A stretch of 64,000 nucleotides of DNA from Acidovorax sp. sic0104 (GCF_019219095.1 NZ_JAHUWH010000007.1:1-64000); one strand, 5' to 3'. Counted from the stretch's first letter, positions 1 through 8,021 are shown. A program made the numbers and translations. The notes: a model not told the origin generated them from the letters alone.

Positions 1-52
1 GGCGTGCAGGTCAGGGTAGTACGCATCGGCCTACTTGCAAAGGAGCAATCCA

Positions 53-241
53 GTGAAGATCAGAGTGGAAATCGAGGAGGCGGAGCTGGGGCGGCTGGAG
101 CTGAGCCCAGACGATTTGGCCGCTGCAGTCCAGCGAGCGCTGGAAGGAGGGTTGGACCTCGACGGCGAGGGCATGCTCTACCTCAATGACGTCCGGGTTG
201 AGGTGGAACCCGTAGGCGATGCTGCCGGGGTCCCCATCTAG
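53..241 (+). CDS. Small acidic hypothetical protein
   Basis: 62 aa, family not recognised. A GTG start at 53 is chosen because AAAGGAG lies 7 bases upstream; a TTG at 35 would give no better ribosome site. The product is strongly acidic with many Glu/Asp and Leu and has a predicted beta-helix-beta feel, but no motif. It is the first of a run of short same-strand genes leading to the ERCC4-type nuclease, so it may be co-transcribed. The upstream gene, if any, lies outside the window. Confidence 0.55.
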   Translation: MKIRVEIEEAELGRLELSPDDLAAAVQRALEGGLDLDGEGMLYLNDVRVEVEPVGDAAGVPI

Positions 242-289
242 TCGAGTCACGCTGGCCAGCGGCCGGTGCTTTCAATACAGGAGCAAAAA

Positions 290-469
290 ATGATTCTCGC
301 CAAGAAGAACGGATGGCTGATTGCGGTTCGTGTCCTGCGCAAGACGCGCTACGGTTCGCACGTGCAGCCCATTGACAGTGCGCACCCCCAGTTTGTGTCC
401 AAGCGCGACGCCGACAGCATGCTGTGCGAGAACGTAGCGACGGCAATGGCTTTCATCAACGGCAAGTAG
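290..469 (+). CDS. Small basic hypothetical protein upstream of ERCC4 nuclease
   Basis: 59 aa. ATG at 290 follows ACAGGAGC with good spacing. The protein begins with a basic beta-rich stretch (AKKNGWLIAVRVLRKTRYG) and has no known motif. It stops 2 bases before the start of the ERCC4-type nuclease gene, so the two are almost certainly co-translated. Function unknown. Confidence 0.6.
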   Translation: MILAKKNGWLIAVRVLRKTRYGSHVQPIDSAHPQFVSKRDADSMLCENVATAMAFINGK

Positions 470-471
470 CG

Positions 472-1113
472 ATGGCAGAGTTCCAGATCACCGCCGATGT
501 GCGCGAGGTGCGGTCCGGGGTTACGCAAGCACTCGACGCCAACCAGGTGGTGGAGGTCCACTACGCGGAGCTGCCCATCGGCGACTACCTCCTGGCGCCG
601 CACGTCTGTGTCGAGCGGAAGGCTGCGCACGACTTCGTGGCCAGCATCTTCGACAAGCGGCTGTTCGGCCAGGTCGCGCAAATGAAGGCCACATTTGAGC
701 GAAGCATCGTGCTTGTCGAAGGCGATGTTTTCGCGACACGATCCCAGATTGCTCCGGAAGCGCTGCGCGGCGCTTTGTCCTGGCTGGCCGTGATCGAGGG
801 TGTCACTCTCATCCAGACCCGCAATTCCGTGGAAACAGCGGCCTTCATTGAGGTGATGGCAAGGCACGCGCAGGAAGGGCTGGGCTATGAGATTTCCATG
901 CGAGGGTCCAAGCCTAAGGACTTTAAGGTGCTCGCGCAATACGCGGTGGAGGGGCTGTGTGGCCCGGCGACGGCTAAGAAGCTGCTCGCACACTTCGGTT
1001 CCGTGGAGAAGGTGTTCGCGGCTACAACCGACCAGCTGTGCGAGGTCAAGGGGGTTGGTCGTAAGACTGCGGAGCAGATTCGCGAACTCGTCACCTTCCC
1101 GGTGAACGGCTGA
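472..1113 (+). CDS. ERCC4/XPF-type nuclease with HhH domain
   Basis: 213 aa. ATG at 472 is preferred over an upstream GTG at 424 that overlaps the previous gene. Residues 37-54 show the XPF nuclease signature GD-x9-ERK-x3-D (GD 37-38, ERK 48-50, D54), the metal-binding active site of structure-specific endonucleases. The C-terminal 60 residues hold a tandem helix-hairpin-helix: GLCGPATAKKLLAHFGS, then a second hairpin with VKGVGRKTAEQI. Family knowledge: XPF/Mus81-type enzymes cut branched or flap DNA, and stand-alone versions occur on archaeal and mobile DNA. Here it would be a plasmid-borne repair or processing nuclease. It lacks any helicase domain. Nuclease assignment is secure, substrate is not known. 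Confidence 0.9.
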   Translation: MAEFQITADVREVRSGVTQALDANQVVEVHYAELPIGDYLLAPHVCVERKAAHDFVASIFDKRLFGQVAQMKATFERSIVLVEGDVFATRSQIAPEALRGALSWLAVIEGVTLIQTRNSVETAAFIEVMARHAQEGLGYEISMRGSKPKDFKVLAQYAVEGLCGPATAKKLLAHFGSVEKVFAATTDQLCEVKGVGRKTAEQIRELVTFPVNG

Positions 1114-1127
1114 GCAAAAGGGTTTTC

Positions 1128-1385
1128 ATGTCCACTGAATCGAGTCCCCAGCACAACCCGAACAACGAACGCCTGAAGGCTTTGGTTGCTGGCGCTGGGC
1201 TCACCCAGGCAGCGGCAATGACCGCATTCAACAAGGGGATCAAGGTGCGCCCGCTTTCCGAGTCGGCGTGGAAGGCGTATTTCTGCCAACCGGGGACTGC
1301 CCGCTACAGGAACTTCCGCGATGACCTGCTGGTGCATGCCGAAGCGGTGTTCGGCAAGCTGCAGAAACCTGAGGAGATGCGGTGA
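1128..1385 (+). CDS. Hypothetical protein, 85 aa
   Basis: 85 aa, starting 14 bases after the nuclease stop with AAAAGGG upstream of ATG 1128. It is a helical, soluble protein with a stretch (TQAAAMTAFNKG... SESAWKAYFC) that resembles a degenerate helix-turn-helix. Spacing to the nuclease suggests the same operon. A DNA-binding role is possible but not shown. No closer family recognised. Confidence 0.7.
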   Translation: MSTESSPQHNPNNERLKALVAGAGLTQAAAMTAFNKGIKVRPLSESAWKAYFCQPGTARYRNFRDDLLVHAEAVFGKLQKPEEMR

Positions 1386-1424
1386 AGGTGATGGCGCAGG
1401 CAAGCGCGTTGGAGGAGGACCGCC

Positions 1425-1784
1425 ATGGCATTTGAGGGGATTGGCGGCGGCCGTCGCTTGGTCATCATTGCTGCGACGGTTGTAGCCTTGCTGGCGGTGA
1501 TGATGGTGATTGGGCAGGAGTCCGGAAAGGCGGCTGCAATGCGGAACGTCGCGCGCCTCGACGCCGACTTGGGTTTTTCGGTGATGGGATTGCCGCAGCC
1601 CGCCCGCGCGCTCGTCGCAATACTCGCCCTGGACTGCGATCTGGTTTCCAAGCCACCGGGTCGAATCGAAACCCTGGCGTGCCTGCGTTCGGCCGCGTCC
1701 TCACGTGCGGCCGATGATCAGATGTTGCCGAACGCCGCTGGCCGCCTCGAATCGGTGCTCTCTATCAAAACCGACCGAAAGTAG
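1425..1784 (+). CDS. Membrane-anchored hypothetical protein
   Basis: 119 aa with GGAGGAGG upstream of ATG 1425. Residues about 11-29 form one transmembrane segment (RRLVIIAATVVALLAVMMVIG), followed by a hydrophilic domain of about 90 residues with two Cys that could form a disulphide if periplasmic. Last gene of the 53-1784 run. No family recognised. Confidence 0.7.
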   Translation: MAFEGIGGGRRLVIIAATVVALLAVMMVIGQESGKAAAMRNVARLDADLGFSVMGLPQPARALVAILALDCDLVSKPPGRIETLACLRSAASSRAADDQMLPNAAGRLESVLSIKTDRK

Positions 1785-1962
1785 ACCTTGAGCAGGTCGG
1801 GGGCTGGGGCTCTGCCGGCATTTCCGATACACTCCGAACCTGGAATGGTGGCAGTCTGCGATTGTGCATCACAACCCTTCACCCGGATGCCTCGGCTCCG
1901 GTGGATACCGGTAGCTGGCCGTACCGAAAGGTGAATCAGCATTCAAGGCGCCACCGCGCGCA

Positions 1963-2029
1963 TTTCAACCCACCGGGGAGTCGATCCCCACGACGGGTTT
2001 TGCTCCTCGAATTCACTGAGGAGCACAAC
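1963..2029 (+). promoter_or_regulatory. Two-hairpin 5' leader, copy 1
   Basis: After TTTCAACCC comes GGGG-agtcgat-CCCC closed by an outer AACCC/GGGTT pairing. A second hairpin follows, TGCTCCTC-gaattcact-GAGGAGCA, whose 3' arm is the Shine-Dalgarno sequence, 3 bases before ATG 2030. The 8-bp perfect pairing would block ribosome binding until opened. One of 13 similar leaders between 1.9 and 11.9 kb. Confidence 0.75.
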
Positions 2030-2579
2030 ATGAACCAGCAGCGCACCCTTGGTGCCAGCCAAGAATCCCCGCCAGAGAGCTAGAAACGCGCCCAGAAGGG
2101 CGGGGAAACCGGTCCCAATGGGGAGTGGTACCCGGCAGGGTCCTTCATCGCTACAACGGACCTCCCAAAGCGGACCCAAGAGTGGCTGGCCAGGCGGTCG
2201 TGGGATCGGCCCGTGGCGGTTGAGCTGGCGACTCGAACAACTGGGGCGAAACTAGCCGCTCGGGAAATCGGCATGAGAGCCATTGCGGAGGCGGTCTCGG
2301 ATGTCCTTGTCTACGGCGAGTCCATCAACGAGACCTACCTTGCCTACCTCCGGGCACGGGGGGCATGGCGCCTACGCCGACCAGTTGCTCGATTGGCTAC
2401 GGCTGTACCGTTCAGGCGTTCGCAAGCTGAGCCTGTACGAGCACCCAGCGATCGCAAGGGTCGAGGACATCGTCCTTCTTGCGATAAGTGGACGAGCTAT
2501 TCCAGATACCTTGTTGGAGAAGTTCGAGCCCAAGATTCGTACACACGTCCAAGCCATCGTTCAAGCCCGATCGCGCTAG
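2030..2579 (+). pseudogene. Disrupted orphan gene (amber stop plus frameshift)
   Basis: A good start (ATG 2030, GAGGAG) opens a frame that stops after 17 codons at TAG 2081-2083. The same frame then continues with clearly protein-like sequence (QKGGETGPNGEWYPAGSFIA) to about 2355. There, in a G-rich run, coding potential shifts to another frame (GAYADQLLDWLRLYRSG...) and ends at 2579. Read as one gene it would be about 182 codons. Either it is a pseudogene or the assembly carries errors. Family not recognised. It sits behind the first two-hairpin leader. Confidence 0.65.
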
Positions 2580-2763
2580 CGCCACAGGCATCGAGCAGAC
2601 AGCTATATAAGACAGCACGTACACCTCAATCGAGGGTGCTTGCCCAGCCCCCCCCCCTGTTGGGGCTCGGCAAGCATTCAAGCCCAGTGTCTACGACACG
2701 CGGCATGACGGCAGCTGGCCAGGTCATTGACCAACGCAGCATTCACCGTGTTCGCTAGAGCAC

Positions 2764-2837
2764 ATCAACTTTGACCCCCGGGGATTCACCATTCCTTCGG
2801 GGATGGTGGTCTCCTCATTTCAACAGGAACCATCGAC
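2764..2837 (+). promoter_or_regulatory. Two-hairpin 5' leader, copy 2
   Basis: ATCAACTTTGACCCCC precedes a strong hairpin CACCATTCC-TTCG-GGGATGGTG with a UUCG tetraloop (one G-U type mismatch). TCTCCTC then stands upstream of the ribosome site CAGGA of ATG 2838 and could pair with it. Same family as the other 2-12 kb leaders. Confidence 0.65.
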
Positions 2838-3731
2838 ATGAGTATCTATTCCTTCCCCGACCGTGGCCCGTGGGGCGACTCGAAGTATCGAGGCAACTGC
2901 TCCGGGCACGTGTACAAGGAGCTGTACGAGCAACTCAAGCCAGGCTCTGTATGTGATCCAATGATGGGATCGGGCACGTCCATCGAGGTGGCGCAGGAGA
3001 TGAACATCAAGGCTTTTGGCTTGGACCTGAGGCTTGGTTTCGACATCCTCCGAGAGAGCATCGTTGAGCGCATCGGCCAAGAGGTAGAACTTTGTCTCTC
3101 TCATCCAGCGTACGGAGGCCAAATTAAATTCTCAGGGGAAGTTTGGGGCGACCCACACCCCAGCGATTTATCTCGCTGCAAAGATGACAACGACTTCCAC
3201 GAGAAGCTCCACATCGCGATGCTGAATCAGCGGACCGCAACGGTCCCGGGCGGCATCTACGGCGCGATACTTGGTGATTGGCGCCGGAACGGCAAGTACA
3301 CCTCCTACCAGGCCGAGTTGATCGCGCGGATGCCCAGCGATGAGCTGGCAGCAGTGTTGATCAAGGCTCAGCACAACACTACGAGTGCGCGGCGCAGCTA
3401 TGGCGCCATGCGGTTTCCGTTCATATCCCATGAATACGTCCTGCTCTTCCAGAAGCCCAAGAAGGTGTTGTCGATGCTCACCGATCTTGCGTCCATGGCG
3501 CGGCAGCAAAGCACTCGACTGACGTCAACTTGGAAGGCCATCGTCCGCTCCGTGTTGATGGGCCTTGGAGGTTCGGCAAGTTTGTCAGAGATCTACGCCA
3601 AGGTCGCAGAGCACGCGCCTGACCGTCTCGCCGCCAACCCCAGTTGGCAGGCGAAGGTGCGTCAGACGCTCAACTCGAACTTGGACTGCTTCGCGCCCGT
3701 AGATCGTGGTGTGTGGAAGCTGGCCGCATGA
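2838..3731 (+). CDS. Orphan DNA methyltransferase (amino-MTase fold) with C-terminal winged helix
   Basis: 297 aa. Motif I DPMMGSGT at residues 40-47 binds S-adenosylmethionine. Motif IV is a degenerate SHPAY at 88-92 in place of S/D-PP-Y, so target is probably an exocyclic amino group (adenine N6 or cytosine N4), but the changed catalytic tetrapeptide makes activity uncertain. Residues about 231-296 (TWKAIVRSVLMGLGGSASLS... to the end) look like a winged-helix DNA-binding domain of the Mrr-N/HARE type. No restriction enzyme is adjacent, so it is an orphan methylase, typical of conjugative plasmids where it protects incoming DNA. The stop overlaps the next start (ATGA), so it is translationally coupled to the ADP-ribosyltransferase-like gene. 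Confidence 0.82.
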   Translation: MSIYSFPDRGPWGDSKYRGNCSGHVYKELYEQLKPGSVCDPMMGSGTSIEVAQEMNIKAFGLDLRLGFDILRESIVERIGQEVELCLSHPAYGGQIKFSGEVWGDPHPSDLSRCKDDNDFHEKLHIAMLNQRTATVPGGIYGAILGDWRRNGKYTSYQAELIARMPSDELAAVLIKAQHNTTSARRSYGAMRFPFISHEYVLLFQKPKKVLSMLTDLASMARQQSTRLTSTWKAIVRSVLMGLGGSASLSEIYAKVAEHAPDRLAANPSWQAKVRQTLNSNLDCFAPVDRGVWKLAA

Positions 3732-4237
3732 CAGGCTCAGCGCACTCAAGTGCTTTGAGCGCCTGGTTCGCCGGCAGCAAGGTAATTGACGACGATGGAT
3801 CTCCGCTGGCGGTGTTCCATGGCACGCGCGAGCGCTTCTCGACTTTCAGCCGAGGGCGTTGGCCAGGCACCATCAACGATCTCGGGTTCTGGTTCGCGAG
3901 CGACCGGCAAACAGCCGCAGCGTTTGCGTCTCCTGAAGGCCATGTGATGGAGGTCTACCTCAAGATCCACCGACCCTTCTACATCGACTCCACTGCGGAG
4001 TTGGTGGAGGTTTGGCAGCAGGTCGCAAGGGGTGACGCTCGTTTGAGATACGGTGACAACGAAGCCATGCGTGCATGGCTTCGGTCTGGGGGCTTCGACG
4101 GCATCTCGATGTCGGCCAAGCTCATGGACGGTTTCGCCAACGGTGTGTATGTCGTGGCGCTGGAGCCCGAGCAGATCAAGAGTTCCACAGGCAACTGCGG
4201 GCTCTTCAACTCTCGGGACCCTGACATCAACGGCTAG
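3728..4237 (+). CDS. ADP-ribosyltransferase-like protein (ART, polyvalent-protein type)
   Basis: 169 aa, starting inside the methyltransferase stop (ATGA). The N-terminus (WFAGSKVIDDDGSPLAVFHGT) matches the entry strand of phage/plasmid ART domains, with HGT at 31-33 in the position of the NAD-binding H-x-T. GFWFASD at 53-59 is the following aromatic strand, and the C-terminal LEPEQIKSSTGN is the family's usual end. Such ARTs normally occur inside large polyvalent proteins delivered with phage or plasmid DNA; here the domain stands alone. Likely role: modification of a host protein, possibly anti-defence (inference). The catalytic Glu position cannot be fixed by eye. Confidence 0.75.
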   Translation: MTGSAHSSALSAWFAGSKVIDDDGSPLAVFHGTRERFSTFSRGRWPGTINDLGFWFASDRQTAAAFASPEGHVMEVYLKIHRPFYIDSTAELVEVWQQVARGDARLRYGDNEAMRAWLRSGGFDGISMSAKLMDGFANGVYVVALEPEQIKSSTGNCGLFNSRDPDING

Positions 4238-4264
4238 TTGCCGCCAGGCCGCACAAGCGGCATT

Positions 4265-4331
4265 GTTCAACCCTGCCGGGGCTCCTGACCCCGGTGAGGG
4301 GAGGGCGCTCCGGCTTTTACCGGAGATGCAC
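4265..4331 (+). promoter_or_regulatory. Two-hairpin 5' leader, copy 3
   Basis: TTCAACCCTG, then CCGGGG-ctcctga-CCCCGG, then CTCCGG-ctttta-CCGGAG. The 3' arm of the second hairpin contains GGAG, the ribosome site for ATG 4332. Confidence 0.75.
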
Positions 4332-4937
4332 ATGATCAATGAAATTTCGCACGTGAGGGTCACCTTCGCGTCGTTCGCCACAAGCATCCCTCCTGCGGAC
4401 CAGTGGATTGCCTGGCACTACCGAAACCTGGACCGTGCATACGCAACGCTCGCATGCGAGCGCTCGGAGGATGGCACCGAAACGTGGCGCTGCATCGACA
4501 CCTCACTGACTCGCGTGAACTCGGTCCTGTATGAAGCCTTCAAAAAGGGCGCTCTCTACGAGGCTGAGATTGGCGTGCGGTTGGTCCGTGGCCAGAAATT
4601 GTCTGCAGAGCGCTACTTGGGCTTTGTGGATGGGCTGCAAGGCCAGGACGTTTCTGGGCTCAGCGGGCGCGTGCTGGCCACTGCCAAGTTCCCAGCTGGG
4701 AACATGGCGCAAGTGGTTGGATACGACCGACACAGGTGGGACCATAGCCGATCGGCGATCGTCGAGACGGCGGAAGGTATCCAGGTGGATATACCCCTGG
4801 ACACCGCCGAAGCGCTCGCATTCGTTGAAGTGGCGTGCGATCGCGTCGAACTATGCTACGAGCGCACTGCCGGCGTGATGGACGATGAGAACAATCGGCG
4901 AGCGCAGCCGCAGGAAACTGCAGAGCTGTTCGCCTGA
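4332..4937 (+). CDS. Hypothetical protein, 201 aa
   Basis: 201 aa. ATG 4332 is chosen over ATG 4326 because GGAG then has 6-base spacing. It is soluble and mixed alpha/beta; no signal peptide or known motif. It follows leader copy 3 and is followed after 10 bases by the next gene with its own GGAG, so the two form an operon. Function unknown; context suggests a plasmid establishment gene. Confidence 0.75.
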   Translation: MINEISHVRVTFASFATSIPPADQWIAWHYRNLDRAYATLACERSEDGTETWRCIDTSLTRVNSVLYEAFKKGALYEAEIGVRLVRGQKLSAERYLGFVDGLQGQDVSGLSGRVLATAKFPAGNMAQVVGYDRHRWDHSRSAIVETAEGIQVDIPLDTAEALAFVEVACDRVELCYERTAGVMDDENNRRAQPQETAELFA

Positions 4938-4947
4938 GGAGAACCCC

Positions 4948-5427
4948 ATGAGCATCACCATCTACCACGATGTTCGCGTGGTCAGCGTCGCTGCGGCTGC
5001 GCTGGATGCCTCGGATGCCCATCTAGGCCTGCTGGTACTGGTCGGAGATAGCAGAAGCGCGGCACGGCGCTGGGTTCTGCAGTTCTTCGCGCCTGAGCAA
5101 GCTCTGGTGGCATACGCGGTGGCGAGCAGCTGTTACTTCCGCAAGGGCGCAGCTGCCTGGAAGACGCATCGCCGGGACTCCGCTTTCGATGCCGCCAAGT
5201 GGATCACACGGGTGCGCAAAGCGATTGCCGGGGCAGAGGCGATCAACGAAGCGCTCCTCGACCGTACGCTGACCTCTTGCGGCAATTTGCTGCTTGAGGG
5301 GCGATTCGAGTTCGAGGGAAAAACGATCCGTGAGGCCTTGAAGGCTGCACGCGATCATGCATGCATTGACACAGGCGAGCCAAGCCACGGCTTCGTGCGT
5401 GTGTATGGCCCTGACGGGGTCAAATAG
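4948..5427 (+). CDS. Hypothetical protein, 159 aa
   Basis: 159 aa, ATG 4948 with GAGGAG 7 bases upstream. Contains a helical middle (ALVAYAVASSCYFRKGAAAW) and basic stretches, no membrane segment or known motif. It has no hairpin leader of its own, consistent with being second in an operon with the 201-aa gene. Function unknown. Confidence 0.72.
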   Translation: MSITIYHDVRVVSVAAAALDASDAHLGLLVLVGDSRSAARRWVLQFFAPEQALVAYAVASSCYFRKGAAAWKTHRRDSAFDAAKWITRVRKAIAGAEAINEALLDRTLTSCGNLLLEGRFEFEGKTIREALKAARDHACIDTGEPSHGFVRVYGPDGVK

Positions 5428-5624
5428 GGCTGCAGGCCGTCCACCAAAGAGTGGGCGGCCCGTCAGCTCCCAAGAGACCGAAAGGTGTCTTGGCTCAGGG
5501 CTCTCCGAGTCCTGCGCCAAGGTTCCTGCCGCAGTCGTAAGACCGCGCGCTTGATGCACCCAGCTGGGGTGCCTAAACACCAGCGTACCTCGGCACTAGC
5601 CGAACAACCCGCCTTTGGCGGTTT

Positions 5625-5686
5625 CATCAACCCGAACGGGGCCAATCCCCCGTGGGGTGCGGCTTCGTGTTTTTCAGGAGAGAAGC
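5625..5686 (+). promoter_or_regulatory. Two-hairpin 5' leader, copy 4
   Basis: CATCAACCC, inner hairpin CGGGG-ccaat-CCCCCG within ACCC/GGGT. GCTTC and GAAGC then flank the ribosome site CAGGAGA before ATG 5687, so the site would sit in the loop or stem of the second element. The 5428-5624 stretch upstream holds no convincing gene, only GC-rich inverted repeats. Confidence 0.7.
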
Positions 5687-7147
5687 ATGAAAGCATATGA
5701 AGCAGTAAAGCTCGGCGAACACCGAGGCAGTCCTCGCCTTTGGCTGCAGGGCATGAAAGCAAAGATCGCAGGGTTCCTGCCAGGCATGCGCTTCAACGTC
5801 CGCAAGGATCCCGAGAAGTTCATGCTGGTGCTGGAGCTGAGCGAACACGGTGACCGCGTAGTCTCGCGCAAGTTGCAGGGCGAGAAGGTCATCCCGATCA
5901 TCGACATCAACTCCCACGAGACACTGTCGATGTTTGAAGGGTTCGACTCGCTTCGCATCACGATCGAAGAGGGCGGCATCACCCTGCAGCCTATGGCTGT
6001 GGAGATTGCAAAGAAGGAGCGACTGGCGCGCCTGAAGGCAAAGCTGCAGGCTGGCGAGCCACTTTCCGTAGGCTCTCTGGCCCACGGTGGCGGCGTCCTT
6101 TCGCATGCCCTGCACAGGGGCCTTGCGGACGGCGGTGTTGCGGCGCGCCTTGCGTTTGCCAACGATATTCGTGCAGACCTGTTGGAGCATGCTCACGAGC
6201 ACAACTCGGCATGGGACGCAGGAACAATGCCGCTGGCCGCGCCAATGCAGGCTCTCGCTTTCGACGAGGCTGCTATGAGCAGGCTTCCGAAGGTTGAACT
6301 CGTGGAAGCTGGAAGTCCTTGCACGGCTTACTCACTTTCTGGACGGGCACGTCGCGGCGGGGGGCATCCAGAATCGCATCCGGACGTCGGCCATCTAGTA
6401 GTCGCGCTGATCAACATCATCGCCAAGGTCCAACCTGCGGCGGTGCTGTTCGAGAACGTCAAGCCATTTTCGACAACCGCTTCCATGTGCATCTTACGGA
6501 CTTCCCTGCGGGAGTTTGGCTACGAGGTCCACGAGACGGTGCTGAAAGGGAATGACTTCAACGAGCTCGAAGCACGCGCGCGTCTTTGCATGGTTGCGGT
6601 GACTGAGGGGCTCGACATCGACCTCGCACAAATCACCATGCCGGAGCCCGTCGCTCGCACCATCAGTGAGGCCCTTGACCCGGTTGCGGCCGATGATCCG
6701 AGCTGGGATGAGATGGCATATCTGAAGCGCAAGCAGGAAAGCGATGCCGAGAAGGGACGATTGGGCCGGAAGGGGACAAACTTCAAGATGCAAATCTTGA
6801 CCCCCGAGAACCCAGCTTGCCCAGTGATCGGCACGTCGTACTACAAGCGTCGCAGCACTGAACCGAAACTGGCCCACCCCACAAATCCGGCGCTGCTTCG
6901 GCAGTTCACTGTGGCGGAGCATTGCCGCATGAAGGGCGCACCGCTCGACCTGGTGGAAGGGCTAGGGGTGACCATGGGTCACCAACTGCTGGGGCAGAGC
7001 ATCTGCTATGGCCCGTTCCGCGCAGTCGGGCGATTGATCGCTGACTCCCTTCAAGCCTTCAAGGCAGGTGCGGCGATCGCTAAGCGCCCCAGAGTTGAGC
7101 AGGCCCAGGGCGACCTGTTCTCCTACGATCTTGGGGTTCCCGCATGA
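5687..7147 (+). CDS. C5-cytosine DNA methyltransferase with N-terminal extension
   Basis: 486 aa, ATG 5687 after TCAGGAGA. Motif I-like region VGSLAHGGGVLSHAL near 128-142, motif IV with catalytic Cys in GSPCTAYS (PC at 211-212), motif VI ENV at 256-258, motif VIII RARLCMVAV, and the motif X-like MGHQLLGQSI near the C-terminus. The order is that of C5 methylases, with the F-x-G-x-G of motif I replaced by AHGGG. The first about 105 residues form an extra beta-rich domain (WLQGMKAKIAGFLPGMRFNV) resembling SymE/AbrB-like swapped-hairpin folds. No partner endonuclease is nearby; likely an orphan anti-restriction methylase. Stop overlaps the next start (ATGA). Confidence 0.88.
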   Translation: MKAYEAVKLGEHRGSPRLWLQGMKAKIAGFLPGMRFNVRKDPEKFMLVLELSEHGDRVVSRKLQGEKVIPIIDINSHETLSMFEGFDSLRITIEEGGITLQPMAVEIAKKERLARLKAKLQAGEPLSVGSLAHGGGVLSHALHRGLADGGVAARLAFANDIRADLLEHAHEHNSAWDAGTMPLAAPMQALAFDEAAMSRLPKVELVEAGSPCTAYSLSGRARRGGGHPESHPDVGHLVVALINIIAKVQPAAVLFENVKPFSTTASMCILRTSLREFGYEVHETVLKGNDFNELEARARLCMVAVTEGLDIDLAQITMPEPVARTISEALDPVAADDPSWDEMAYLKRKQESDAEKGRLGRKGTNFKMQILTPENPACPVIGTSYYKRRSTEPKLAHPTNPALLRQFTVAEHCRMKGAPLDLVEGLGVTMGHQLLGQSICYGPFRAVGRLIADSLQAFKAGAAIAKRPRVEQAQGDLFSYDLGVPA

Positions 7148-7443
7148 GTCTCGCTGCAAATGAAGAGCGAGTGGGGAGCGTTCTGGCTTTGCTCGAACGC
7201 TACGAGGGTACTCCGCTGACGCGAATCGACGGGTTTTCCCTTTTGAAAGCAAGAACGTCGGGCACGCGAAAGCGGGGCATCTTCGTGATCGAGGGCAACT
7301 TGAACCGGGACGGCTTCAAGACTTGCCATGAGGAAGCTCGTGTCGCCGGGTTGGAACTGGACAAGCTGTACATCTACGGCCATCTGGGGCTCTACTCGGG
7401 GAGAATGATCGAGTTCACCAAATTCGAAGATCTGGGCCTGTAG
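7144..7443 (+). CDS. Small protein coupled to the cytosine methyltransferase
   Basis: 99 aa whose ATG overlaps the methyltransferase stop (ATGA), implying translational coupling and equal output. Mixed alpha/beta with a basic middle (LLKARTSGTRKRGIFVIEG). Function unknown; position suggests an accessory or specificity partner of the methylase (inference). Confidence 0.78.
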   Translation: MSLAANEERVGSVLALLERYEGTPLTRIDGFSLLKARTSGTRKRGIFVIEGNLNRDGFKTCHEEARVAGLELDKLYIYGHLGLYSGRMIEFTKFEDLGL

Positions 7444-7474
7444 GGCTCACAGTGCTCGCGCATCAGCGTCGAGC

Positions 7475-7534
7475 TTTCATCACCACCCCACGGGTCGCCC
7501 CGTGCGGGTGCCCGTGACTTTGCATGGAGGGACC
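7475..7534 (+). promoter_or_regulatory. Two-hairpin 5' leader, copy 5
   Basis: TTCATCACCACCC, then CACGGG-tcgc-CCCGTG inside CACCC/GGGTG, then the ribosome site TGGAGGG before ATG 7535. The second hairpin is weaker here (CCCGTG region may compete). Confidence 0.6.
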
Positions 7535-7765
7535 ATGTCCATTCGTACCCCTGTAGTCAAGGCCAACGCCAACGCTGTCGCTGAGCTGCTGATCCGAGCC
7601 GCTGCCCACCTGGGCAACCTCACGGAGGAGGAGCTGGCCCACGTCGAGCACACCACTGGATTGCCTTCGGCTATCCGAACGGCGTTCGGCTGCGCAAGCA
7701 AGCTGAGCGATACCGCTCAGGATTCGCTCAAGCGCAACCCACCCAAAGGGTTCGACCTCACCTGA
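7535..7765 (+). CDS. Hypothetical protein, 76 aa
   Basis: 76 aa, ATG 7535 after GGAGG. Entirely helical by composition (Ala/Leu rich, NANAVAELLIRAAAHLGN). No motif. Stand-alone gene behind leader copy 5. The 256 bases downstream to 8021 hold only hairpins (for example a GCG-rich stem near 7815) and the next leader. Function unknown. Confidence 0.65.
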   Translation: MSIRTPVVKANANAVAELLIRAAAHLGNLTEEELAHVEHTTGLPSAIRTAFGCASKLSDTAQDSLKRNPPKGFDLT

Positions 7766-7963
7766 AAAGGCATTTCGACCCCCGACCAGTATTGCCTGGT
7801 CTAACAACGGAACGCCCTTCGCTTCGCGCGAGGGGGCTTCCCAAAGGCTCTCATCTGTGGGATCCTTCGGGAAGTGATTTTTCAACCGCTGGTTTCCTCC
7901 ATCGGTCGTCGCTCTAGCTGAAGAGTCTAAACACGCAGCAATCAAGCCTGGCGCACGCCAGAA

Positions 7964-8021
7964 CTACCAACCCAATGGGCCAGAGCCCAGTGGGCCATGG
8001 CCTCAAACCGCAGGCCATGTC
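7964..8021 (+). promoter_or_regulatory. Two-hairpin 5' leader, copy 6
   Basis: CCAACCCAA, TGGGC-caga-GCCCA, then a perfect 7-bp hairpin ATGGCCT-caaaccgc-AGGCCAT that ends 2 bases before ATG 8022. No strong Shine-Dalgarno is visible apart from the AGG in this arm. Confidence 0.7.

Noticed and set aside
2213..2758. Open frame of 181 codons, plus strand
   Set aside because: Its first third is the middle of the disrupted 2030 gene; after about 2355 the real coding frame is another one, and the rest reads as low-complexity.
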